Below, piece after piece: positions 25,674 through 34,280 of a stretch of 64,000 nt of DNA. Origin of the DNA: Acidobacteriaceae bacterium KBS 89. GTDB lineage: Bacteria > Acidobacteriota > Terriglobia > Terriglobales > Acidobacteriaceae. The position numbers and the translations under genes are program-made. The stretch covers positions 248,001 through 312,000 of the forward strand of contig KB906760.1 in assembly GCA_000381605.1 (NCBI GenBank). Reading direction: 5' to 3'. Every line of letters starts with the position of its first letter. Positions within the stretch are counted from its first letter, which is position 1. The notes beneath the pieces are model-generated. The model had not been told where the DNA came from. It saw only the letters and a program-made list of their open reading frames with translations, and did no database searches.

Positions 25674-28511
25674 TTACTGGTTAGATGCATCGACAATCTC
25701 GTGGATTCCGCCGTCCCGCCCCAACAAGAATGTAGTTAAGCCAAACTCATCCGTTCGGTACAGCTTAATCCGAGCTTCCGCGATCCGGTCGATCACTTCA
25801 TATCGGGGGTGTCCAAATGTATTCCCCCTTCCAACCGATACGACCGCGTCCTTCGGAGAAGCGGCGCCGAGAAACTCCCGTGTTGTTGAGGTGCGACTTC
25901 CGTGATGTCCGATCTTAAGCAGGGTCACCGCATCTACCCGGCCATGTGCCAACATCTCGCGCTCGCTGGATGCCTCGGCGTCGCCCTCCAGCAGTACCGA
26001 AGACTTGCCATACCGCATTCGCATCACGAGTGAGTCGTCATTTGCCGGCTCGCGAGGGTTGTTGTATCCGGGTTCCGGTGCCAGGACGGTCACTTGCATT
26101 CCGCCCCAGGTGAGTTGATCTCCCGCGTAAAAATGTCGTACCTGTACTCCGAGATCTTTTGCCTCCGCCAGGAGGGTCCGATAGGCGTCGGAGTTGGGGT
26201 CGATGCTGACCCAGAGCTCTCGCGGCCTGAAGTTTCGCATCACAGCGGGCATTCCGCCCATGTGATCACTGTGGGCGTGGCTTAAAGCAATCACGTCGAG
26301 CCGGCGAAATCTGCGCGACCAGAGGTAGGGTGACACGACCTCTTCGCCGACGTCGAACCGGCTCGTTGCTTCGGCGGCTTCCGTCACTCCGCCGACGGGG
26401 CCTCCGGCATCGACCAGCATCGTCGCTCCATCCGGGGCCGCGATGAAGATGGAATCGCCCTGACCGACGTCGATCGCCGTCACCTCCATCATGCCCGATG
26501 AAACGACTGCTCGTGCCGGAGATAACACCGTCAGTGCAACGAGCGGAAGTACAACCAGTGCAGACCACGCCCACACACGAGATCGACGCACTGCCCAGCA
26601 GCAGAAGGCCCAGGCCGCGATCGCCAGCAGTGAGATCCACCATCCTGGCGCAGGGATCCGCATATCCGCTGCATGCACTGCGCTGACCCGCCCGATGACG
26701 CCTGTGACTCCGTGTAGTAGCAGAGAGGTAGTTGCACCGGGCAGCATCGCTATCCAGGGGCTAATGAGCGACGCACAAAATGTCACCACGGCTATTGGAG
26801 CCAGGACCGCCACCAGTGGCACACTCAACATATTTGTCGGGACGGCAAACATCGTTGCGCGATGGAAGTAGACGGCCATTGGCAGCACCATAACCATCTC
26901 CGCGACCGCGCCAACCAGCGCCAGTTCCACCGCCCAGAGAGCCGTGCGGACCAAACGGGAAGGGAGGCCGCGCGCCCAGTCCCCCGTGATATTGGCCACG
27001 ATCTCGCTCCAAAGACGCAACATCACGCGAAATTGAGCGACCCGGGGCGGGAGTGCATTGTCGTGCCATTTGTCCCAGAGATCTTCGGCGGCCCGGGCAT
27101 AGGGAAGAAAGCTGCGTTCGCCGAGCGGAATCGCAATTCCTCCGATCGCGATGATTGCAAGGAAGGTCATCTGAAAGCTGGCTTCGAACAAAGCGCCGGG
27201 CGAACCTACAAGAACGCCAAGGGCTGCCGCGCCAAGCGCGTTCAGGACGTTGCGGTCTCGCGACAACAGGCGTGCTGATAGAAAGACCACTGTCATGAAC
27301 AGTGCGCGCTGGACGGGAGCGCCGAAGCCAGTCAGCAGAGCGTATCCAAAGGTGAGTCCGATGGTGACGAATGTCGCGGACGAGTCGCGCAGCTTCAATC
27401 TGCGTGCCAGCCAGAACACCAGCCCGGCCAAGAGCCCCACATGCATCCCGGAGACGACGAATAAGTGAAACGACCCAGTACGTTCAAAGCCGACGCGCTG
27501 TGTCTTGTTCAGGCCGGCACGGTCACCGAAGAGCATGGCGTTCAACATCCCGGCGTCGTCCGGATCAAAGCGTAGCTCCTTTGGGAGCATCCGATTTGCC
27601 TTGGAATGTACGTACCCAAACATGCGTCGCGAAGCCCAGCTCTGTGCTGCGTAGACTTCGCATTGGAGTTGCGCTGCGCGGTCTGCTCGGGTTGCAAGGC
27701 GAGCGTCCGACACGTTGAGCACCGCGATCTTCGATGCTCGTACGCTGGCATGGGCGCCTATACCCTGCGCCAAGAGGTAGTCCGCGTACTGCCATGCGCC
27801 TGGGTCGCGATAGCGCTCGGCAAGCTTGATCCGCATAGGGGCTTCTACGATATCGCCGCATCTCAGGGTCGGTAGAACATCGACTGCAGCAATCGAATTT
27901 ACCCGGCCGCCATTGTCCGACTTATCAGGAATCACGTTCATCCGCACGCCGCCCATCATGGGAACCATTCGCGAGATGTCCGGCGTTACCTCTTCGATGG
28001 AATCTACCTGGATATCTGCAGAGAGCAGCCCGATGGCCGCTGCTTCCTCGTCTTCCTCTTTCTCGGGCCACCAGCCCGTCTCCTTATCGTGATCGAGAAC
28101 ATCCTGTTGAGGAGGCAGCTCGCGCACCCGGATGACGCGCCCACGAATCTGACGACTAAGACCGTCTGCGTAGCTTGCGAGGGCCTGTTGCGACGGAGGA
28201 ACGATCTGTATTCTGGCGCACCAGCAACCGGTTGCCATCCAGACCGCTGCCAGAGGCACAATCGCGATCCGCAGTGACCATCGCAGCGCCGCCGACGTCA
28301 GCAGGCACAACAGCACTGTCGCGATAAGCAGAATGACGGTTGGTTGCCGATTTCGCGCGATCACTTCGCCCAGTGCAAACCAGCATACGGCTGTGAGCAA
28401 AGGAGCGCGGCGAAACTCTAGCGCCGGGACGCGTGCGACTGCCTTCGGCCAAAGATCGAGGTTCGGCCCATTCGTTTTTTCGGTCTTCAAAGCTCTGCCT
28501 GTGGACCGCAC
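25674..28511 (-). CDS. comEC: ComEC/Rec2-family DNA internalisation protein
   Basis: A 945-residue polytopic inner-membrane protein of the channel family that carries single-stranded DNA into the cytoplasm during natural transformation. An N-terminal DUF4131-like region with two membrane segments (about 40-110) is followed by a soluble OB-type stretch. Next is the Competence domain with many membrane helices (about 300-660, containing LFVVSGMHVGLLAGL), and then a C-terminal metallo-beta-lactamase-like domain. That last domain has LSHAHSDHMGG, an HxHxDH motif, and KIGHHGSRTST, so the putative nuclease domain keeps its metal ligands. The length is typical of the three-domain form. It is 32 bp from the rlmD-like gene in the same run. 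No other competence genes are in the window. Confidence 0.93.
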   Translation of the reverse strand: MRSTGRALKTEKTNGPNLDLWPKAVARVPALEFRRAPLLTAVCWFALGEVIARNRQPTVILLIATVLLCLLTSAALRWSLRIAIVPLAAVWMATGCWCARIQIVPPSQQALASYADGLSRQIRGRVIRVRELPPQQDVLDHDKETGWWPEKEEDEEAAAIGLLSADIQVDSIEEVTPDISRMVPMMGGVRMNVIPDKSDNGGRVNSIAAVDVLPTLRCGDIVEAPMRIKLAERYRDPGAWQYADYLLAQGIGAHASVRASKIAVLNVSDARLATRADRAAQLQCEVYAAQSWASRRMFGYVHSKANRMLPKELRFDPDDAGMLNAMLFGDRAGLNKTQRVGFERTGSFHLFVVSGMHVGLLAGLVFWLARRLKLRDSSATFVTIGLTFGYALLTGFGAPVQRALFMTVVFLSARLLSRDRNVLNALGAAALGVLVGSPGALFEASFQMTFLAIIAIGGIAIPLGERSFLPYARAAEDLWDKWHDNALPPRVAQFRVMLRLWSEIVANITGDWARGLPSRLVRTALWAVELALVGAVAEMVMVLPMAVYFHRATMFAVPTNMLSVPLVAVLAPIAVVTFCASLISPWIAMLPGATTSLLLHGVTGVIGRVSAVHAADMRIPAPGWWISLLAIAAWAFCCWAVRRSRVWAWSALVVLPLVALTVLSPARAVVSSGMMEVTAIDVGQGDSIFIAAPDGATMLVDAGGPVGGVTEAAEATSRFDVGEEVVSPYLWSRRFRRLDVIALSHAHSDHMGGMPAVMRNFRPRELWVSIDPNSDAYRTLLAEAKDLGVQVRHFYAGDQLTWGGMQVTVLAPEPGYNNPREPANDDSLVMRMRYGKSSVLLEGDAEASSEREMLAHGRVDAVTLLKIGHHGSRTSTTREFLGAASPKDAVVSVGRGNTFGHPRYEVIDRIAEARIKLYRTDEFGLTTFLLGRDGGIHEIVDASNQ

Positions 28512-28543
28512 TCTCTAGCCATTTCACCACACCGTGGCAGCGA

Positions 28544-29848
28544 TTACCTTCGCAAAATCACAACTGTCTCCAGATGAAATGTCTGGGGAAACATGTCGAC
28601 CATGTGCAGCTCAGCCAGGTGATAGCCGGCGTCAACGAGCGACCTCAGATCACGAGCCAAGGTCACGGGGTCGCAGGAGACGTAGACGATCTCCGGCGCG
28701 GAGATCCTTGCCAACAGAGCACAAACTTCAGCACCCACGCCTGCCCGTGGAGGGTCCATGACGATCAACTCTGGACGCTCCCGTTGCACGACCGCGGAGC
28801 GCAGGAAATCCACTGTTGTGGACTCGACTGCTCGCTTGCCCGTCCCTTTGAAGGATCTCGACAGATCGTTTGCTGCCGCTTCGACTGCAACTACCTGCTG
28901 AAATGTTCTCGCGAGCGCACGCGAAAATAATCCGACGCCGGCGTATAGATCCCAGGCGACCGCGCCTTGCCGGCCCGCGGTCACGATGCGGACAAGCTGA
29001 TCAACGAGAAACCGATTGACCTGGAAGAAGCCGCCGCTACTGACCCAATAGTCTTCGCCGGCCGCTCGATAGCTCAATCCCCCTGCGCCCCAACTCTCTA
29101 ATTGGCGCGGGATTTTTGTCCGTCGCTTCGGCCCTTCGGTGAAGAGTAGAGAGATGTTTGCGCCTGCCAGTTCGGGCATCAAGAGCCGCATCCTTTCGCA
29201 GAATGCCGAAAATCCCGCCTGCTCTTTCCGGGCAAAGACGGTCATCTGAAGTCTTGTTTCATCCGAGGTGGTGAAGAACTCCACCTCGCCGGCGTTGCGG
29301 ATCCAGCGAGCGGCGGGCGATTCCTCGGCTGCTATCTGTGTCAGCACCTCAGCTGCTTGCCACAGCAGTGGAGCGAGGATCGGACACTCGCGGATGGCAA
29401 GAAACTCATTGGAGCCGCGGCGGTTGTAGCCCACGCTCAGCAGTCCATCGAACTCTGCCACTCGCAGCCGCGTTCGATTCCTGTAGGCCCAGGGTTCGGC
29501 GGTGTGGGTCTGTATCGACGGCAGCGCCATCAGCCCTGCGCGCTCTAACGTCTCTCGCAGGATGTCGGTCTTCATCTGCACTTGTGTGGAGTAGGCAGCG
29601 TGTTGATATTGGCATCCGCCGCACTGGCCGAAGTGCGCACACGAAGGCTCGACGCGAGCCTCGGAGGCACTAAGTACCTCGACCAGTGATGCCTCGCCGA
29701 AGCCGGCCTTCTGCTCCAGAAGGTTGGCTTCGATAAGCTCGCCAGGTAGCGTGAAGGGTACAAAAACCGTTCTCCCCGCAGCGTCGCGTTCGGTCTGATG
29801 GGCCAGGCCCGCCCCACCGTATACCGCTTTTTCAATTCGTAACTTCAT
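28544..29848 (-). CDS. 23S rRNA (uracil-5-)-methyltransferase of the RlmD/TrmA (TRAM-domain) family
   Basis: A 434-residue RNA m5U methyltransferase. The N-terminal TRAM domain covers about residues 1-58. A [4Fe-4S] site of the RlmD type is formed by Cys70, Cys76 and Cys79 (in CAHFGQCGGCQ) plus Cys155. The catalytic part has DLYAGVGLFS, VMDPPRAG and VSCDPVTLARDL, the last holding the nucleophilic cysteine. The exact target base (U1939 or another) cannot be told from sequence, so I give no gene symbol. Its ATG overlaps the stop of the upstream 238-residue gene by 4 bp, which points to coupled translation. Confidence 0.92.
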   Translation of the reverse strand: MKLRIEKAVYGGAGLAHQTERDAAGRTVFVPFTLPGELIEANLLEQKAGFGEASLVEVLSASEARVEPSCAHFGQCGGCQYQHAAYSTQVQMKTDILRETLERAGLMALPSIQTHTAEPWAYRNRTRLRVAEFDGLLSVGYNRRGSNEFLAIRECPILAPLLWQAAEVLTQIAAEESPAARWIRNAGEVEFFTTSDETRLQMTVFARKEQAGFSAFCERMRLLMPELAGANISLLFTEGPKRRTKIPRQLESWGAGGLSYRAAGEDYWVSSGGFFQVNRFLVDQLVRIVTAGRQGAVAWDLYAGVGLFSRALARTFQQVVAVEAAANDLSRSFKGTGKRAVESTTVDFLRSAVVQRERPELIVMDPPRAGVGAEVCALLARISAPEIVYVSCDPVTLARDLRSLVDAGYHLAELHMVDMFPQTFHLETVVILRR

Positions 29849-30561
29849 TCATGCCCCATGTAAAAGAGGCTGAGTCGGGGCAGTTTGCGTGCCTCGAGCA
29901 GTCTCTTTTGGAGAAACTGCTGCTGCACCTGCTTGATCTGTACGGCCTGCATCTTGCTGCGATAGGGCGCCAGCTCCGTTGCGGCTTGTTCGCGCAATTT
30001 AACTAGCTCCTCTTCCGGCGCAGAGGTCAGGAGCGCGGCGAACATCTTCTCTTCAAGCACGCTGAGCGTTCGGTCGAGCTCTTCAAGCGATTGAGTTGGC
30101 TCAGCGCGCAGACCCACGGCCAGCGCCCGAAGCCGAACGGCGACTTCAGCCGCAATAGCGTCTGCAGGGGAGACTAGTCTTGCTGTCTCGATGACGCCGG
30201 CATTCAGCTCCAGATAGCGACAAATTCGTTCGGTCTCGAATCCACTCTCGACGGCCTCTGCTCCGACAGCAGTTGATGAGCCGGTCGAAGCCTCCACCGC
30301 TTTTTCTACGGCCTCCATCACGCTTTGTGCGCACCACGCCAGGCCGTTTACCTTGCGCGCTCTGTTGGGGGAGCGCAGCATCTTTGCATCGTGCTTATCA
30401 AATGCGTTGTCGATGCCGCGTAACACTGCTTCCAGGGGGATATTGGCATCACGCCAGATTTCTATCAGGGCCCAGTCGAGCGTGGACAGCATCAGCAGCG
30501 AACCGCGCCGCTGCTGAAACCGATCTTCGATCTCCGTGAAGTAATTGAAGTAGTTCTGCAT
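29845..30561 (-). CDS. conserved hypothetical alpha-helical protein, translationally coupled to the RNA methyltransferase
   Basis: A 238-residue soluble protein that I do not recognise. It begins MQNYFNYFTEIEDRFQQRRG and continues with LLSTLDWALIEIWRDANIPLEAVLRGIDNAFDKHD, a compact helical domain with a conserved look. A variable linker, a helical middle rich in Glu/Ala, and a C-terminal coiled-coil-like part (QIKQVQQQFLQKRLLEARKLPRL) follow. There are no metal motifs. Its last four bases overlap the start of the TRAM methyltransferase gene, and it lies 43 bp after coaX. The coupling suggests a stoichiometric or helper role with the RNA methyltransferase, but this is inference from position only. 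Confidence 0.75.
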   Translation of the reverse strand: MQNYFNYFTEIEDRFQQRRGSLLMLSTLDWALIEIWRDANIPLEAVLRGIDNAFDKHDAKMLRSPNRARKVNGLAWCAQSVMEAVEKAVEASTGSSTAVGAEAVESGFETERICRYLELNAGVIETARLVSPADAIAAEVAVRLRALAVGLRAEPTQSLEELDRTLSVLEEKMFAALLTSAPEEELVKLREQAATELAPYRSKMQAVQIKQVQQQFLQKRLLEARKLPRLSLFYMGHE

Positions 30562-30604
30562 GCGCTCTTTACAGCTTAAGCCCGCACAATGGAGCGCGTC
30601 TGAA

Positions 30605-31426
30605 CTACGCCCCGCGTTTCCGGTGGCGGTCGAGATTGCGCTCGTAGATGAGGCGCAATCCGGTTAGGGTCAGCATCTCGTCCACTGTGCCGATGTGCTT
30701 CGATCCGCCAGCGATCAGCTTGGCGAGACCGCCGGTGGCTACGGTTTTTGTCTCGGGTCCCATCTCGGCGATCATTCGCTCGAGGATGCCGTCGACCAGG
30801 CCGATGTACCCGTAGTAGAGGCCGACCTGGATGTTGTCGACGGTTCCTGTGCCAATGATTTTGGCGGGCTTCTTGATGTCGATCCGAGGCAGGCGTGCCG
30901 CTCGTGAGAACAGAGCTTCCGCGGAGATGCCAAGACCTGGAGCGATCGCTCCACCGAGAAACTCGCCTTTTTTCGAGATCACATCGAACGTGGTTGCCGT
31001 TCCCATATCGACGACGATGCAGGGGCCGCCGAAGCGCTCGAATGCTGCGACGCAGTTGACGATGCGGTCTGCGCCAAGCTCGGCAGGATTGTCCGTCAAC
31101 ACCGGTATTCCGGTCTTGACGCCGGGTTCGACAAACAATGGCTTCACTTTGAAATAGAGCTCGCATACCTGCCGCAAGGTCGAATCCAGTGGAGGCACAA
31201 CGGACGAGATTGCGATTCCGTCGACGACACCAATCTCCAGCCCTTTCAATTCAAAGAGGTTGCGTAGAAGGACTCCAAATTCGTCGCTCGTCTGCACCGA
31301 GGACGGTGTTGTGATGCGCCAGTTCGCTACCATCTCAGACTTCCCGGCGGATTCCATCCCCTCGCCTGACAGCCGGTAGAGCCCGATGACCGTGTTGGTG
31401 TTGCCTACATCGAGTGCCAGTAGCAT
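30605..31426 (-). CDS. coaX: type III pantothenate kinase
   Basis: Phosphorylates pantothenate in the first step of coenzyme A synthesis. Starting at ATG 31426 the protein has 273 residues, which is usual for CoaX. It opens with the phosphate-1 motif MLLALDVGNTNTVIGLY and has GADRIVNCVAAFERFG and VVDMGTATTFDVI, all typical of the ASKHA-fold type III kinases. A GAGAGGA ribosome binding site lies just before this ATG; an upstream in-frame ATG at 31504 would give an unrelated extension within birA. It sits 19 bp after birA, a common pairing, and cofactor synthesis genes precede it (nadC, birA). Confidence 0.95.
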   Translation of the reverse strand: MLLALDVGNTNTVIGLYRLSGEGMESAGKSEMVANWRITTPSSVQTSDEFGVLLRNLFELKGLEIGVVDGIAISSVVPPLDSTLRQVCELYFKVKPLFVEPGVKTGIPVLTDNPAELGADRIVNCVAAFERFGGPCIVVDMGTATTFDVISKKGEFLGGAIAPGLGISAEALFSRAARLPRIDIKKPAKIIGTGTVDNIQVGLYYGYIGLVDGILERMIAEMGPETKTVATGGLAKLIAGGSKHIGTVDEMLTLTGLRLIYERNLDRHRKRGA

Positions 31427-31445
31427 TGCTTCCTCTCCGTGCCTG

Positions 31446-32264
31446 TCACAGCTCGCGGACTCCTCCAGAGAGTACGGTGTGCAGCAGACCATCGTCTCCG
31501 GCAACCCGCAGAAAGCCGCGTGGATCGAGCCCGTCCGTCACGCCAGTATATCCGCCGTCTTCGTCGACACGAACGCGTTTGCCGCGAACCCACGTTGATG
31601 CTGCCGCGAAACGCTCCAGCAAACCCGGTCCGCTCAGAGTGACGCGAAATTGCTCAACGAGATTGCGAATCTCGAAATCCAGGGATCGAAGCAATGCGAT
31701 GAGAAGCGCTTGGCGCGTCACTGTGCCTCCGGCCATGCGAATCGAAGTTGCGATGTTGCTCAGATCCGTCGGAAAGTCTTTCTGATTCACATTGATTCCA
31801 ACACCGATCACTGCATATCGCAGCATCGGCGGGTTGCCTTCGCTCGTTGTCGTTGCGGTGCTCTCCACAAGGATGCCGCCGCATTTGCGATTGTTGAGCA
31901 AGAGATCATTTGGCCAGCGAATGTCGGCTTCCAACTTGGTTGTCTCCTTGATGGCGGCCTGCGCCGCCAACCCCGTCGCCAGCGGAAGCCACAGCGCGAC
32001 GTCCATCGGGATGGGTGGGGCGACTAAAGCGCTTACATACAATCCGTCATGTGGGGACGAATGCCAACCATGATTGCCTCTTCCTCGGCCGGCCGTCTGC
32101 TCGTCCGCTACATACACGCCCTCACGCGCGCCTGCCTGCGCGGCTTCAAGGGCGAGAAGGCTAGTCGACGAAACCGAAGGGAAGTGCATGACCTGACCCG
32201 AAAACCGTGTGCCGGTCAGTCCCTCCTCCACCTGCTTTAGATCGAAGCTGTCGTCTTCTTCCAC
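31446..32264 (-). CDS. birA: biotin--[acetyl-CoA-carboxylase] ligase, monofunctional
   Basis: Attaches biotin to the biotin carboxyl carrier protein. The 272-residue protein has the adenylation loop AGRGRGNHGWHSS and the biotin-binding RWPNDLLLNNRKCGGILVE region. The C-terminal SH3-like domain ends with VAGDDGLLHTVLSGGV. It lacks an N-terminal winged helix, so it should not repress a biotin operon as E. coli BirA does. It starts at a GTG only one base after the nadC stop, so translation is probably coupled to nadC. Confidence 0.95.
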   Translation of the reverse strand: MEEDDSFDLKQVEEGLTGTRFSGQVMHFPSVSSTSLLALEAAQAGAREGVYVADEQTAGRGRGNHGWHSSPHDGLYVSALVAPPIPMDVALWLPLATGLAAQAAIKETTKLEADIRWPNDLLLNNRKCGGILVESTATTTSEGNPPMLRYAVIGVGINVNQKDFPTDLSNIATSIRMAGGTVTRQALLIALLRSLDFEIRNLVEQFRVTLSGPGLLERFAAASTWVRGKRVRVDEDGGYTGVTDGLDPRGFLRVAGDDGLLHTVLSGGVREL

Positions 32265-32265
32265 G

Positions 32266-33150
32266 CTAGTAGATATCTGCAGTGATTCGCATGCTCAGGT
32301 CGGCGGCTGCAGCGGAGTGCGTCAAAGCGCCCACGGAGACGAAATCTACACCGGCCAGTGCGTACTTACGTACGGTTTTCAGATTCATGTTGCCGGAGGC
32401 TTCGATCGGCACAGTGGGGAGTGTCGCGCGAATTTGTTTGACTGCCTTCTTCACCTGGGCCGGCGTCATGTTGTCGAGAAGGATTGATTCTGCGCCGCCT
32501 GCGATCGCCTGATCCAACTCGGTTTGCGAACGGACCTCGACCTGAATCCACTGGCTGCTCTTGCGGTTTGTCAGAGCGCGTTCAAGCACCGCTGGAATGC
32601 CGCCGCCCAATGAGATGTGGTTGTTCTTGATGAGGATGCCATCCTGCAGGTCAAGGCGGTGATTCACGCCGCCGCCGCAGGAGACGGCGTATTTATCGAG
32701 GGCGCGAAGGCCAGGGATGGTCTTGCGGGTATCGAGGACCTTTGTTTTTGTGCCGGCGACGGCTTTGACGAACTCGTTGGTGAGGGTGGCGATGCCGGTC
32801 ATGCGCTGCATGAGGTTGAGGATGACTCGTTCGCAGGAGAGCAGCGCAGCGGCGTTGTGGCGGATGACCGCGAGCGTCTGGCCTTTTTTGACTTTGACGC
32901 CGTCGAAGATCTCGGGGTGGCTGACGACTTCGAAGCGGCCGACGGGCGTGGCGGACATCTTCGCGAAGATTTCGAGAAATATGGGGATACAGCCGAGGCC
33001 GGAGACGACACAGGCCTGTTTGGCGATGATGGTCCCGGAGGCCCGGAGATTGGAAGGAATGGTGAGTGCGGTGGTGATGTCGTTGGCGACTCTGTCTTCG
33101 GCCAGTGCAGCTTCAAGTATTGCGCCTACCCGCTTGCTTTTCCAGTCCAT
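32266..33150 (-). CDS. nadC: nicotinate-nucleotide pyrophosphorylase (carboxylating)
   Basis: Quinolinate phosphoribosyltransferase, converting quinolinate and PRPP to nicotinate mononucleotide in NAD synthesis. The 294-residue length is typical. Motifs include the quinolinate-binding LDTRKTIPGLRALDKYAVSCGG and NHRLDLQDGILIKNNH region, then SILLDNMTPAQVKKAV and IEASGNMNLKTV. It heads the minus-strand run nadC-birA-coaX-unknown-rlmD-like-comEC-unknown-GNAT. The first 8 residues (MDWKSKRV) and the bases around the start codon are repeated 1.15 kb upstream (see the repeat entries). Confidence 0.95.
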   Translation of the reverse strand: MDWKSKRVGAILEAALAEDRVANDITTALTIPSNLRASGTIIAKQACVVSGLGCIPIFLEIFAKMSATPVGRFEVVSHPEIFDGVKVKKGQTLAVIRHNAAALLSCERVILNLMQRMTGIATLTNEFVKAVAGTKTKVLDTRKTIPGLRALDKYAVSCGGGVNHRLDLQDGILIKNNHISLGGGIPAVLERALTNRKSSQWIQVEVRSQTELDQAIAGGAESILLDNMTPAQVKKAVKQIRATLPTVPIEASGNMNLKTVRKYALAGVDFVSVGALTHSAAAADLSMRITADIY

Positions 33151-33170
33151 TTAGTCATCCTAAACCTCTT
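33128..33170. repeat. direct repeat copy 1, over the nadC start codon
   Basis: The segment ACCCG-CTTGCTTTTCCAGTCC and onward into CATTTAG, which includes the nadC start codon (on the minus strand) and about 20 bp of its leader, recurs at 34281-34325 in the same orientation. The first 27 bases differ at one position; the following leader is similar with a one-base length difference. It bounds one side of the block holding the CsbD-like and small membrane protein genes. Confidence 0.75.
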
Positions 33171-33265
33171 TTCGGCTATTTTTTTTTCGTGGCGAGGCCG
33201 GGGTGTTTTTTTGCCACTTATGGGCCATATTGAGGGGGACTTTTAGGGAAACGGGTGTTTGGTGG

Positions 33266-33319
33266 TGGTTTTTTGATGGTGAATTCGTGGTGAATGGATG
33301 GTGGATTGTGGTGAGAAGG
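33266..33319. repeat. array of approximately 11-bp phased TGGTG-type units
   Basis: Five consecutive units start with TGG at 33266, 33277, 33288, 33299 and 33309, that is every 11, 11, 11 and 10 bp. The best-matching units are TGGTGAATTCG and TGGTGAATGGA. Spacing by one helical turn puts all units on the same DNA face, as in operator or iteron arrays. On the minus strand they read as CACCA-type boxes upstream of nadC. A few extra GGTGG triplets precede the array. Confidence 0.55.
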
Positions 33320-33423
33320 CGCACAACTTTCTGAGGACGAAAAAACGCCAAGTTTTAAAAATATTTTTGTGGAAATCTGGCGCCAAGTATAGCGAGGGCA
33401 AGAATAGTTCTGTTAATAGGCTA

Positions 33424-33455
33424 GGGCAGCTCCCTTTTGGCCCTGGGAGCTGCCC
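33424..33455. repeat. perfect 11-bp inverted repeat (hairpin)
   Basis: GGGCAGCTCCC (33424-33434) pairs exactly with GGGAGCTGCCC (33445-33455) across a 10-nt loop. No T-run follows on either strand, so it is not a standard terminator. It could be an operator, an RNA structure in the leader of the CsbD-like gene (start 33584), or a dispersed palindromic element. Confidence 0.6.
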
Positions 33456-33583
33456 GCCTGTACCCACGGAACGACGCGTCTAATGAGAAAAGATGCCTCG
33501 ATTGACCGGTGGGGATGCCACCGCGCTCAATTTTTTCGTTTACCCGTCGGAGCAATTTCGCATCTTATTGGACGAGGTGTTCC

Positions 33584-33913
33584 ATGAGAGCTAGCCGTTT
33601 GTTACTCGCAGGAATCGGGGTCGGGGCCGCGCTTACGTATGCGCTGTTTTATGAGCCAGCGTTGCAGTATGAGACCGGATTTGACGGGGTGGAAGATAGC
33701 GCGAATAAGGTGCGGCGTTGGGGAACGAAGCAACGCTTCGGCGCGGGCGCAGCGAATTTGATCGGGCGCGTGAAGGAAGGCGTCGGGCGAATCGCCGGCG
33801 ATGACGATCTTGCGGGCGAAGGCATTGGAGACCAAGCTGTCGGAGCCGTAAAGGAAACTGTCGGCAGATTGGGTCAAGCGGCTGGCGAGACCATTCACGA
33901 CCTTAACCGATAA
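33584..33913 (+). CDS. CsbD-like stress protein with N-terminal membrane segment
   Basis: A 109-residue protein. The N-terminus (RASRLLLAGIGVGAALTYALF) is a short hydrophobic segment, a membrane anchor or uncleaved signal. The middle is a linker with KVRRWGTKQRF, and the C-terminal half (about 62-100) has two CsbD-type repeats, VKEGVGRIAGDDDLAGEGIGDQ and VGAVKETVGRLGQAAG. CsbD proteins are general-stress proteins of unknown mechanism. The ATG at 33584 follows GACGAGG. It is in the 1.15-kb block bounded by the nadC-start repeats and lies 42 bp before a small membrane protein gene on the same strand. Confidence 0.75.
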   Translation: MRASRLLLAGIGVGAALTYALFYEPALQYETGFDGVEDSANKVRRWGTKQRFGAGAANLIGRVKEGVGRIAGDDDLAGEGIGDQAVGAVKETVGRLGQAAGETIHDLNR

Positions 33914-33955
33914 GGCACTAGAAGGCGGGCCCTGTAGGTCGAAAGGAATGGCTGA

Positions 33956-34183
33956 ATGGGCTATCGAATTATGCAGGTCGTCTTGTACGTTGTTGGTGCC
34001 TTGTTTGCCCTTGGAGCCTGCCAAGCTATCACCGAACCCTGGAGGCAGTTGGAGTCGAACCACGCAACAGGGAGGGCAGCCGGTTATTTGATTGCGGCGC
34101 TGCTGGCAGTGATCTGCGTTGTCGTCGCCCACCAGTTCGGACAACGAGCGCGACAGGCGAAGGATCCTGACTTGGGCGAATGA
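33956..34183 (+). CDS. small two-helix membrane protein
   Basis: A 75-residue protein with two predicted membrane helices (about residues 6-24 and 42-60: VVLYVVGALFALGAC and GYLIAALLAVICVVVAHQF) joined by a polar loop containing SNHATGR, and a charged C-terminal tail. It has an AAAGGA ribosome binding site 8 bases before the ATG. No family is recognised. It is probably co-transcribed with the CsbD-like gene 42 bp upstream; both may act at the membrane in a stress response, which is inferred from neighbourhood only. Confidence 0.65.
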   Translation: MGYRIMQVVLYVVGALFALGACQAITEPWRQLESNHATGRAAGYLIAALLAVICVVVAHQFGQRARQAKDPDLGE

Positions 34184-34280
34184 TCGCGCCGATCCGAAGT
34201 CCAAGTTGTGCTCACCACAACGGAGCAACAGGTTCTTCGCTGAGTGCAGGCTTAGGGCCGCCCTGATTGGGAATGCTTCG

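Larger units (their letters stand above)
33151..33583. other. 433-bp non-coding, repeat-rich region upstream of nadC
   Basis: This stretch has no convincing gene. Short readings exist on both strands but lack ribosome binding sites and consist of low-complexity sequence. It holds an approximately 11-bp phased TGGTG array (33266-33319), the octamer CGCCAAGT twice (33346-33353 and 33381-33388) around an A/T-only core (TTTTAAAAATATTTTT), and an 11-bp perfect hairpin (33424-33455). It lies between the divergently transcribed nadC and CsbD-like genes, so promoters for both directions should be here. Confidence 0.6.
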
